NCBI GenBank assembly: GCA_020632715.1
Contig: JACKFA010000006.1
Coordinates: 186,001 to 250,000 of the forward strand
Direction of reading: 5' to 3'
DNA from: Deltaproteobacteria bacterium
Lineage (GTDB): Bacteria; Myxococcota_A; UBA9042; PHBI01
DNA length: 64,000 nt
Shown here: in pieces, positions 25,027 to 32,106 of the stretch
Layout of the letters: each line of letters begins with the position of its first letter
Numbering within the stretch: the first letter of the stretch is position 1
Program-made: the position numbers and the translations under genes
The notes under the pieces: model-generated
What the model was told of the DNA's origin: nothing
The model's input: the letters and a program-made list of their open reading frames with translations, nothing else
Databases searched by the model: none

Positions 25027-26910
25027 TCAGCTCGCGGCGGAGGCCACCTGCGAGAGCTGGAGCTCCTCGACGAGCTGCACGATCGTCGCCTGGCGGGTCG
25101 GCCGCGTGACGACGTGGGCGAAGCCCGCGCTGCGCGCCTTCTGCGCGAGCGACCGGACGCCGAAGGGGGCGAGGACCGCGGTCGGGAGGCCGCGCTCCTC
25201 GGCGAGCCGGCGGTACGCCTCGAGCTCGGCGGGGGTGGCGCCGTTGACGCCGACGAGCACCATCGTCCAGGGCTCGCCGGGCGTCGCGAGGGCGGCGCGG
25301 GCGCTGGCGAGATCGGCGGCGACGACGACGTCCTGGCGGAGCTGCAGGAGCTCGTTCCGGAGCTGCGCGCCGAGGCCCTGCGAGGCGGCGACGAGGAGGG
25401 CGCGGCCGCGGAGCTGCGGCGCGTGGGAGGCGGAGACGGCGGCGACGCGGCGGGTGATGCCCTCGGGGACGCCGACGGGGACGGCGAGGGTGAAGACGGA
25501 GCCGCGCCCGACCTCGCTCTCGGCCCAGACGCGGCCGCCCATGGCCTCGGTGACGCGGCGCGAGATCGCGAGGCCGAGGCCGGCGCCGCCGAAGCGACGG
25601 GTCGTGGAGCCGTCGGCCTGCACGAAGGGCTCGAAGATGCGGGAGAGGCCGGCCTCGTCGATGCCGATGCCGGTGTCGATGACGTGCACGATGAGCTGCG
25701 GGCGGCCGATGGCGCTGCCGCGGCAGGTGACGCGCACGATGACCTCGCCCTCGAGGGTGAACTTGACGGCGTTGCCGACGAGGTTCGTGAGGACCTGGCC
25801 GAGGCGGGTCGGGTCGCCGACGACCGAGCGCGGGACGTCGTTGTCGATGACGGCGGTGAGCTCGACGCCGCGTGCGTGGGCCTGCTCGCAGACGATGGCG
25901 ACGACGTTCTCGGCGAGCTCGCGCGGGGAGAAGGCGACCTCGTCGAGGTCGAGGTGGCCGGCCTCGATGCGGGAGTAGTCGAGGACGTTGTTGACCGCGG
26001 AGAGCAGGGTGCGCCCCGCGCGCTGGAGCATGTCGAGGTAGCTCCGCTGCTCGTCGTTGAGCTCGCTGTCGAGGAGGAGCTCGGTCATGCCGAGGATCCC
26101 GTTGATGGGGGTCCGGACCTCGTGGCTCATGGTGGCGACGAAGCGCGCGCGCTCGGCGGCGAGGGCGATGGCGTGGTCGCGGGCCACGGTGAGGCTGTGC
26201 TCGGTGGCCTTGCGCTCGGTGATGTCGGTGAAGACGGCGGTGGCCTCGTCGACGCCGGAGGGCACGATGCGGCAGTGGAACCAGCGCGTGGCGCCGTCGA
26301 GGACGAGCTCCTGGTCGTGGACCTGGGGCTCGCCGGTGGCGATGGCGGCGCGGACGCGGAGGAGGGTGCCCTCGGCGAGATCGGCGGGCCAGGTGTCGAG
26401 GATCCGCGCGCCGGCGACGTGATCGCTGACCGCGAGGGCCGCGACGCCGGGGGGCGCGTGGAAGTCGAGGACGCGCCCGTCGCGGTCGAAGCGGAACCAG
26501 AGGGCGGGGAGGGACTCGACGAGCTGGGCGGAGACCTCGGTCGGGATCTCCTGCCAGGAGACCATCCACGCCGGGGCGCCGGGGGCGGCGGCGGGGGTGA
26601 CGGTGGCGAGGACCTCGACGGTCTCGCCGTCGGCGTTGTCGAGGGCGAGGCGGCGGCGGCGCGTGGGGTCGGGGTCGCGGCGGATGTGGTGGAGGCCGCC
26701 GATGCCGAGGAGGGCCTCGGGGCGGCGCCCCTCGAGGGCGCGCGGGGTCTCGTAGCCGAGGGCGCCGGCGGCCGCGGAGTTGGCGGCGAGGATGGCGTGG
26801 CGCCCGACGAGGACGAGGGGGCGCGCGCTCTGCTCGAAGAAGGCGCGCAGGAACGCGCCCACCTCGGGCTCGGGCGGGGGCTTCGTCGCGCGTCGGGTCG
26901 GTGTCGCCAT
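25027..26910 (-). CDS. PAS-PAS hybrid histidine kinase with degenerate receiver
   Basis: 627-residue soluble kinase. Two PAS domains (~18-120 and ~125-235, the second ending in the DITERK linker), HisKA with His263 (FVATMSHEVRTPINGILGM), HATPase (LVGNAVKFT, DTGIGIDEAG, FGGAGLGLAISRRV), then a receiver-like domain from about 505. In that domain the strand that should carry the phosphorylatable Asp reads WTMVLVGVNGATP, with no Asp, and the acidic pair after the first strand is also missing (RALLVAASQG), so it is a pseudo-receiver, probably a binding or dimerisation module. It sits inside the MoxR-DUF58 cluster, on the same strand, with gaps of 57 and 157 bp. Confidence 0.9.
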   Translation of the reverse strand: MATPTRRATKPPPEPEVGAFLRAFFEQSARPLVLVGRHAILAANSAAAGALGYETPRALEGRRPEALLGIGGLHHIRRDPDPTRRRRLALDNADGETVEVLATVTPAAAPGAPAWMVSWQEIPTEVSAQLVESLPALWFRFDRDGRVLDFHAPPGVAALAVSDHVAGARILDTWPADLAEGTLLRVRAAIATGEPQVHDQELVLDGATRWFHCRIVPSGVDEATAVFTDITERKATEHSLTVARDHAIALAAERARFVATMSHEVRTPINGILGMTELLLDSELNDEQRSYLDMLQRAGRTLLSAVNNVLDYSRIEAGHLDLDEVAFSPRELAENVVAIVCEQAHARGVELTAVIDNDVPRSVVGDPTRLGQVLTNLVGNAVKFTLEGEVIVRVTCRGSAIGRPQLIVHVIDTGIGIDEAGLSRIFEPFVQADGSTTRRFGGAGLGLAISRRVTEAMGGRVWAESEVGRGSVFTLAVPVGVPEGITRRVAAVSASHAPQLRGRALLVAASQGLGAQLRNELLQLRQDVVVAADLASARAALATPGEPWTMVLVGVNGATPAELEAYRRLAEERGLPTAVLAPFGVRSLAQKARSAGFAHVVTRPTRQATIVQLVEELQLSQVASAAS

Positions 26911-27067
26911 CGTCTACCACCGGAGCGCCGCGCGAGGGAGACCGACGGCGCCAAGGGGGAGATCGGGTGGTTCGGGCGATGGCTTGAAGCGATTGCGCCG
27001 GGTCGGTGAGTTTTCGTAACCGGCCGCGCGGGGACGGCGTCGTCGGCCGGACCGGGCGGCGACGCGC

Positions 27068-28024
27068 CTACCTGGGGGCCGGCACGCTCGCGATGACCTG
27101 CTCGAGCACGGCGCGGCTCGTGAGCCCCTCGACCTCGGCGCCCGGGGCGAGGATCACGCGGTGCTGCATCGCCGGCAGGAAGAGCTCCTTCACGTCGTCG
27201 GGGATGACGAACGCCCGCCCGCGGAGGGCCGCGAGGGCGCGCGACGCGGTCGCGAGCATGCTCGCCGCGCGCGGCGAGGCGCCGTGGATGAGCGACGGGT
27301 GCTCGCGCGTCGCGCGCACGAGGGCGACGATGTAGTCGGCGATGGGATCGGAGAGCTGGAGCTCCGCGACGAGCGCCCGGGCCGCCGTGAGCTCGGCGAG
27401 CGTCGCGACCGCCTCGATGCCGTAGCTCTCGAGCTTCGGCATCGCCGTCCGGTGGCCGTGGAGGCGCACGATGCGGCGCTCCTCGTCGGCGCTCGGGTAG
27501 GGCACGACGACCTTCAGCAGGAAGCGATCGAGCTGCGCCTCGGGGAGCGGGTAGGTCCCCTCCTGCTCGATGGGGTTCTGGGTCGCCACGACGAGGAAGC
27601 CCGCGGGCAGCGCGTAGGTCTTGCCGTCGATGGTGACCGCGCGCTCCTGCATCGCCTGGAGGAGCGCGGACTGCGTCTTCGGGGGCGTCCGGTTGATCTC
27701 GTCGGCGAGCAGGAAGTCCGTGAAGATCGGCCCCTGCGTGAGCGTGAACTGGCTCGTCTGGAAGTTGAAGAGGTTCGTCCCGATCACGTCGCCCGGCATG
27801 AGATCCGGGGTGAACTGGATCCGGTTGAAGCGGAGCGCCAGGCAGGCCGAGAAGGCGCGCGCGAGCAGCGTCTTCGCCGTGCCCGGCGGCCCCTCGAGGA
27901 GCACGTGCCCCTCGGAGAGCAGCGCCACGAGGAGCGCCTCGACGACGGCCTCCTGGCCGACGACCACGCGCGCGATCTGCGTCTTCAGCCCGTCCGTGAG
28001 GGCCCTAACGTCCGTGATGTCCAT
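27068..28024 (-). CDS. MoxR-family AAA+ ATPase
   Basis: 318-residue ATPase, full family length. Walker A GPPGTAK at 45-51, Walker B FLLADEINR with Asp108-Glu109, sensor ATQNPIEQEGTYPLPEAQLDRF, and the C-terminal lid (HGASPRAASMLATASRALAALRGR...IPDDV). MoxR proteins act as chaperones for von Willebrand A/DUF58 partners in building or activating envelope complexes. ATG 28024 has GGGAG at 7 nt, and the gene overlaps the end of the DUF4350 gene by 20 bp, indicating one transcript. Confidence 0.93.
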   Translation of the reverse strand: MDITDVRALTDGLKTQIARVVVGQEAVVEALLVALLSEGHVLLEGPPGTAKTLLARAFSACLALRFNRIQFTPDLMPGDVIGTNLFNFQTSQFTLTQGPIFTDFLLADEINRTPPKTQSALLQAMQERAVTIDGKTYALPAGFLVVATQNPIEQEGTYPLPEAQLDRFLLKVVVPYPSADEERRIVRLHGHRTAMPKLESYGIEAVATLAELTAARALVAELQLSDPIADYIVALVRATREHPSLIHGASPRAASMLATASRALAALRGRAFVIPDDVKELFLPAMQHRVILAPGAEVEGLTSRAVLEQVIASVPAPR

Positions 28025-29492
28025 CCAGCATCTCCCGTCGGAACCGGTGGATCCGCCGCGCCAGCGCGAGCGCCCGGCGCGTGTCTCCCTTCTTCTTGCC
28101 GAACCCGGCGACGCGCGCCGCGAGGTCGACCACGTCCTCCGCGACGCCGCGCTGCTCGGCGAGCCGCTGCAGCGCCTCGAGCCGGCCGCCGCTCGCGGCC
28201 CGCGACGGCACGGCGAACGCCCGCTCGAGCGCCCGCAGCGTGCTGCGCCAGTACTCGTGGAGCGCGTGGCCCGTGTGGCCGCCGAGCCCGAGGAGGGTCG
28301 CGGTGTTGTCGATGAGCGTGGCCGTGCCCGGCGCGACCCGCGGCGGGAACGCGCGCGGCCGGCCGAAGCGCGCCATCGCCGCCCAGAGCGCGAGCGCGAG
28401 GAGCCCGAGAAGGTGGACCGTCAGGAGCACCAGCGGGAACGTGACGAGCTCCGTCCAGAGCGACGTCGGCTTCTTGAAGCCGTGGACGACCTCGTCGACG
28501 ACGAGCCCGGTCGCGCCGAGGCCGTCGACGAGCGTGTGGTAGAGGGCGACGGCGTTGTCGCCGCGGCCGAGCCCCATCGTGTTGAGGAGGTCGGGGTCCG
28601 CGAGGAGGTAGAGGTTCGTGCCCGGGAAGGCGGCGACGAGGAGCCCGCCGCCCTTCTCGTCCATCACGACGACCTCGAGGTCGGTCGCGCCGGGGACGAG
28701 CGTCTGCGGGTTCTCGAGCGACGGGCCCTCGCCGAGGGGGAAGTCGGCGACCCACTCGGCGGCCTCGCCGGCTGCCCCGCGGGCGACGGGGTCGTCGCCG
28801 CGCGCGACCGGGGTGCCCTCGAAGCGCTCGGCGGCGCTCGCGGCGACGCGCACGACGCGCTCGACCTCGGCGAGCGGCACGAGCGCGGGGGCCTCGGGCG
28901 GGCGCTCGGCGGGGAGGGGGAAGGGGAGGGTCACGGGGAGGTCGTCGTCGCCGCCGTCGTCGTCGGCCCCGGGGTCGTCGTCGGGGCCGTCGCCGACGAG
29001 GTCGCCGAGGTCGAGCTCGCTCAGCGGCGGCTCCCACTTCGGGAGCACGAGGAGCACGCGCGCGTCGCGGCCGAGGGCGGTGACGAGCATGTCCTCGAGC
29101 TCGGCGTCCTCGTAGCTGTAGGGCTCGGCCACCATGAGGACCTGGCCCGGCGCGACCTTCTCGCCGGAGCGATAGCGGCTCACGACGGTCGGGAGGTCGA
29201 GCTCGTTCATGATGCGGACGAAGGCGTGGTGCCCGATGGCGGCCTTCGAGTAGGCGTTCGGGCCGCGCGTCTCGGTGGGCGTGTCGCCCGACATGAGCGG
29301 GAGCAGGATGGTCGCGAGCAGCGAGATCGCGCCGGCGACGGCGAGCCCGATGGCGACGCGGCGGCGGAAGTAGCGCTCGGGGGCGGCCGTCAGGCGCTCC
29401 GCGGCGACGACGCCGGCGGTGACGGGGCCGACGCCCGCGTCGTCGGTCGTGCTCGGCGCCTGGTCGGGCGGCTCGGGGAGGGCGGTGCTCAT
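28005..29492 (-). CDS. DUF4350-domain membrane protein
   Basis: 495-residue membrane protein. A first helix lies at ~47-68, then the DUF4350 domain (GPNAYSKAAIGHHAFVRIMNEL, VLMVAEPYSYEDAELEDMLVTAL, RVLLVLPKWEPPL), an acidic Asp-rich insert (~170-195), a second helix near 370-390 (LVTFPLVLLTVHLLGLLALAL) and a cytosolic C-terminus with LIDNTATLLGLGGHTGHALHEYW. DUF4350 proteins occur with MoxR/DUF58/DUF4129 genes and resemble a glutamine-amidotransferase-like fold without a clear active site. The ATG overlaps the upstream DUF4129 stop (ATGA). Confidence 0.85.
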   Translation of the reverse strand: MSTALPEPPDQAPSTTDDAGVGPVTAGVVAAERLTAAPERYFRRRVAIGLAVAGAISLLATILLPLMSGDTPTETRGPNAYSKAAIGHHAFVRIMNELDLPTVVSRYRSGEKVAPGQVLMVAEPYSYEDAELEDMLVTALGRDARVLLVLPKWEPPLSELDLGDLVGDGPDDDPGADDDGGDDDLPVTLPFPLPAERPPEAPALVPLAEVERVVRVAASAAERFEGTPVARGDDPVARGAAGEAAEWVADFPLGEGPSLENPQTLVPGATDLEVVVMDEKGGGLLVAAFPGTNLYLLADPDLLNTMGLGRGDNAVALYHTLVDGLGATGLVVDEVVHGFKKPTSLWTELVTFPLVLLTVHLLGLLALALWAAMARFGRPRAFPPRVAPGTATLIDNTATLLGLGGHTGHALHEYWRSTLRALERAFAVPSRAASGGRLEALQRLAEQRGVAEDVVDLAARVAGFGKKKGDTRRALALARRIHRFRREMLDGHHGR

Positions 29493-30220
29493 CCGCGGAG
29501 CCGCGCCTCGAGCAGGTTGAAGGCGTCGACGCAGTGCTCGAACTCGGCGGGGCCGACGTCCTCGGCGCCGAAGAGGGAGCGCTCGACGGCGAGGACGAGG
29601 TCGCCGAAGGCGGTGCCCTCGGCGGGGGCGAGGGTGGCGCCGCGCTGCACCTCGCGGCTCGTCATGGCGGCGGTGAGGGCGAGGCGGCCGATGACGGCGA
29701 CGGTGTCGATGGCGCCGCGGAGGAGGGCGTGGACGGCCTCGTCGTAGCGTCCCTCGGCGGCGAGGCGGCGGGCGGCGGCGAGCGAGGCGGGGAGGAGGTC
29801 GATGGCGGCGGCGCGGGCCTCGGGCGCGACGATCTCGGGGGAGAGCCTCCGGCTCGCGCGGCTCGCGCGGCTGCGCTGGAAGGTGCCGAGGACGGCGCCG
29901 CCGATGGCGAGGACGAGGGCGATGCCGGCGATGACGAGGACGACCATGGCGACGTCGCCGCCGCCGGCCGCGGGGGCCTTGCCGGGTGAGATCCCGGAGC
30001 GCACGCCGCGGCCCGCGGGGCGGGTGCGGCGCGTCGTGGTCTCGCGGGGGGCCTCGCGCTTCGGGGCCTGCTGATACTCGGGGTCGGAGAGGACCTCGCG
30101 CGTGACGCGGCGGACCTCGTCGTCGCTCGCCGCGGCGGCGCGGGCCGCGAGCGGGGCGAGGGTGACGAGGGCGAGCGTGAGGGCGGCGGCGAGCGGGAGG
30201 AGCCGGGGCCCCCTTGCCAT
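29489..30220 (-). CDS. DUF4129-like membrane protein
   Basis: 243-residue protein. Signal-type N-terminus (MARGPRLLPLAAALTLALVTLAPLAARA), a basic linker, one transmembrane helix (~105-128), and a cytosolic C-terminal domain with the DUF4129-type pattern AAARRLAAEGRYDEAVHALLRGAIDTV and a terminal LVLAVERSLFGAEDVGPAEFEHCVDAF. Start at ATG 30220, the only start giving a signal peptide; the longer frame to 30607 runs into the PCD gene. The stop overlaps the DUF4350 start. Function unknown; conserved neighbour of MoxR systems. Confidence 0.8.
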   Translation of the reverse strand: MARGPRLLPLAAALTLALVTLAPLAARAAAASDDEVRRVTREVLSDPEYQQAPKREAPRETTTRRTRPAGRGVRSGISPGKAPAAGGGDVAMVVLVIAGIALVLAIGGAVLGTFQRSRASRASRRLSPEIVAPEARAAAIDLLPASLAAARRLAAEGRYDEAVHALLRGAIDTVAVIGRLALTAAMTSREVQRGATLAPAEGTAFGDLVLAVERSLFGAEDVGPAEFEHCVDAFNLLEARLRG

Positions 30221-30234
30221 GGGGCGGCGGGGGC

Positions 30235-30525
30235 TCAGGCGAGGGACCCCATGATCCGGGCGAGCTCGAGGTCGAGCTCGGTGACGCCGGGGGAGGGCTT
30301 CGCGTCGTGGGTCTGGAGGGTGACGCGGACGGTCTTGTAGACGTTCGACCAGTCGGGGTGGTGGTTCATCTTCTCGGCGTGGAGGGCGACGCGGGTCATG
30401 AAGCCGAAGGCGGCGACGAAGTCGTCGAACTCGAACTCGCGGGCGATGCGGTCGCCGTCCTGGCGCCAGCCCGGGAGCTCCTTCAGGGCGGCGGCGAGCG
30501 CGTCCGGGGAGAGGGTCTTCGGCAT
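30235..30525 (-). CDS. Pterin-4a-carbinolamine dehydratase (PCD/DCoH)
   Basis: 96-residue enzyme dehydrating 4a-hydroxytetrahydropterin, needed to recycle the cofactor of aromatic amino-acid hydroxylases. The active-site pattern is complete: EKMNHHPDWSNVYKTVRVTL then QTHD, with the His pair and the later His and Asp in place. Normal length. ATG 30525 is chosen because the fold starts there. It lies only 14 bp upstream of the DUF4129 gene on the same strand, so it may be the first gene of the membrane-cluster transcript. No aromatic hydroxylase gene is in the window. Confidence 0.92.
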   Translation of the reverse strand: MPKTLSPDALAAALKELPGWRQDGDRIAREFEFDDFVAAFGFMTRVALHAEKMNHHPDWSNVYKTVRVTLQTHDAKPSPGVTELDLELARIMGSLA

Positions 30526-30697
30526 GGTCGGCTCCTCGTCGGTCAGGGGGCGCGCTGCGGCGGCGGCGCGGCCTCCCGAGAGGACCACGAGGCGGCGGGG
30601 ACGGCAAGGAGGCGCCGCGAGGGAGGGGCGGGATTGCGCGCGCGGGCGGGGGCCACTAACGTCGGCGCGGGCTGCGCGAGAGCGCGAGGAGGCGGAC

Positions 30698-31462
30698 ATG
30701 GGGACGAGGCTCGAGGGCAAGCGGGCGATCATCACGGGGGCGAGCCGGGGCATCGGGCTCGCGATGGCGAAGGCGATGGCGGCGGAGGGGGCGGAGGTGA
30801 TCCTCTGCTCGCGGAAGGTGGAGGCGGTGGAGGCGGCGGCGGCCGAAGTGAACGCCGTTCACGCCGGCAAGGCTCACGCGAGGGCGTGCCACGTGGGGAA
30901 GGCGGAGGACTGCAAGGCGCTGGTGGACTGGGCCTTCGCGGAGCGGGGGCCGGTGGACGTGCTGGTGAACAACGCGGGGACGAACCCGTTCTTCGGGCCG
31001 ACGCTGGCGATCAGTGAGGAGGCTTTCGACAAGACCTTCGAGGTGAACCTGAAGGGGGCCTGGCGGCTCTCGGTGGCGGTGGCGAAGCGCCTCATCGCGG
31101 AGAAGCGTCAGGGCAGCATCATCAACACGGCGAGCATCCTGGGGATGAGGGCGGCCCCTCTCCAGGGGGTGTACGGGATGACGAAGGCGGCGCTCATCTC
31201 GATGACGCAGACCCTGGCGCAGGAGCTGGGCGGGGCGGGCATCCGGGTGAACGCCATCGCGCCGGGCCTGGTAGACACGAAGCTCGCGGCGGTCTTCGCG
31301 AAGGACAAGGCCCTGGCGAGGCAAGTGACGGACCGAACGGCCATGCAGCGCATCGGCCAGCCCGAGGAGATAGCGGGCATCGCGGTCTTCCTGGCCTCCA
31401 ACGAGGCGAGCTTCGTAACAGGCCAGACCATCGCGGTGGACGGAGGGTTCACGATCAACTGA
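30698..31462 (+). CDS. Short-chain dehydrogenase/reductase (SDR)
   Basis: 254-residue classical SDR with NAD(P)-binding TGASRGIGLAM, NNAG (VLVNNAGTNPFFG), catalytic Ser (NTASILGMRAA) and YGMTK with Tyr and Lys, and the C-terminal VTGQTIAVDGGF typical of FabG-like oxidoreductases. Substrate unknown. ATG 30698 has GAGGAGG at about 6 nt. The coding sequence contains a palindrome GTGAACGCCGTTCAC (30848-30862), and the same palindrome recurs directly after the stop codon. The gene is divergent from PCD across 172 bp. Confidence 0.9.
   Translation: MGTRLEGKRAIITGASRGIGLAMAKAMAAEGAEVILCSRKVEAVEAAAAEVNAVHAGKAHARACHVGKAEDCKALVDWAFAERGPVDVLVNNAGTNPFFGPTLAISEEAFDKTFEVNLKGAWRLSVAVAKRLIAEKRQGSIINTASILGMRAAPLQGVYGMTKAALISMTQTLAQELGGAGIRVNAIAPGLVDTKLAAVFAKDKALARQVTDRTAMQRIGQPEEIAGIAVFLASNEASFVTGQTIAVDGGFTIN
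30848..30862. repeat. Palindrome GTGAACGCCGTTCAC, copy 1 (inside SDR gene)
   Basis: Perfect 7-bp arms around a central C. Read in frame it encodes Val-Asn-Ala-Val-His. Further copies lie at 31466-31484 and 59600-59614. Confidence 0.6.
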
Positions 31463-31465
31463 GGG

Positions 31466-31484
31466 GCGTGAACGCCGTTCACGC
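31466..31484. repeat. Palindrome GCGTGAACGCCGTTCACGC, copy 2
   Basis: 19-bp perfect dyad beginning 3 nt after the SDR stop, with the same 15-bp core as copy 1. Could act as a terminator stem or belong to a dispersed palindromic family. It abuts the CAGTCCCCGGGGACTG palindrome at 31487. Confidence 0.6.
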
Positions 31485-31486
31485 GA

Positions 31487-31502
31487 CAGTCCCCGGGGAC
31501 TG
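31487..31502. repeat. CAGTCCCCGGGGACTG palindrome, left outer copy
   Basis: Perfect 16-bp palindrome. Three more copies (two perfect, one with a changed base pair) lie at 33578-33666 on the far side of the HNH gene, so the palindromes bracket the whole HNH repeat locus. The DNA just inside (31503-31570) is unusually AT-rich for this genome, with AATGTAA at 31504 and 31514. Confidence 0.7.
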
Positions 31503-31570
31503 GAATGTAACGAAATGTAAGCGGCCGCCGGGCAGATCCGCAGAAAACCCAAGGAAAACCAGCAGCCGCA

Positions 31571-31828
31571 GGCGCCGTGGAGATGTGGGAAACCTCGGGT
31601 CTGGGCGGCGCGAGCCGCCCAGACCCGAGGTTTTCCAAGGCGATGTGGGCAACTCGGTGTTCCCCGCCGGCGGCGGGGAACGCCGAGTTGTCCAAGGGGG
31701 TGTGGGCGGCCTCGGGGGCAGGCTCGGGGGTCGCGGGGGCGGGCCCCTGCGACCCCAGCCTGTCCCCAGGCCGTCCACCACCGCCGCGGGGCGCGGGGCG
31801 CAGCGCCCGGCGGCATCTCCACGGCGCC
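31571..31828 (-). repeat. Structured repeat with 15-bp terminal inverted repeats, left copy (inverted)
   Basis: 258 bp bounded by GGCGCCGTGGAGATG (31571-31585) and its exact complement CATCTCCACGGCGCC (31814-31828). Inside are two strong hairpins: a 20-bp perfect stem (about 31590-31633) with loop GCGA, and a ~20-bp stem over 31650-31690 (arms beginning CAACTCGG and ending CCGAGTTG). A spacer of the form CCCACA-Y-CGCCTTGGA recurs between the stems. A 90-nt block (31629-31718) is identical, in opposite orientation, to 33386-33475. No coding signal. Looks like a MITE-type or structured-RNA element. Confidence 0.75.
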
Positions 31829-32106
31829 CACGGAGGCCTGGACCCGGCCGAACAATTCGAGATCCACGTCACTTTTCGCTTGACGGGTCTCCGGCCAACG
31901 ACCCGCCGAATAGCCGGATCTCCGCCAGAATGGCCGAGGTGAGCCCCACGAAGCCGTCTATCGCGCTGATCGGGGTCAAGCCACCGCGCGAGGTGGATGA
32001 GGGGGCGTTCGTCGAACCTGGAGCGTCCTGGAGGGGCGAGATCGTCGCAAAAGACCCCGTGTTATAAGGGAATTCCACCCACGGAGAGCCCGGAGCACGG
32101 ACCCCC
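31829..32106. other. Upstream region of HNH gene with candidate promoter
   Basis: AT-richer than average. Contains TTGACG near 31878 and a -10-like TTATAA at 32062-32067, 40 nt before the HNH ATG. Contains the 45-codon ORF listed separately. Confidence 0.35.
31930..32067 (+). CDS. Possible 45-residue ORF upstream of HNH gene
   Basis: ATG at 31930, 45 codons, TAA at 32065-32067, 39 nt before the HNH start. The peptide (MAEVSPTKPSIALIGVKPP... ending IVAKDPVL) is not low-complexity like most spurious frames here, but it has no clear ribosome binding site and I recognise no family. Its TAA stop overlaps the -10-like sequence. Confidence 0.25.
   Translation: MAEVSPTKPSIALIGVKPPREVDEGAFVEPGASWRGEIVAKDPVL

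Noticed and set aside
23219..27009. Frames over 1,100 codons on both strands across the DUF58 and kinase genes
   Set aside because: Low-complexity Arg/Pro or Val/Glu/Ala/Gly shadows; real genes in other frames are unambiguous.
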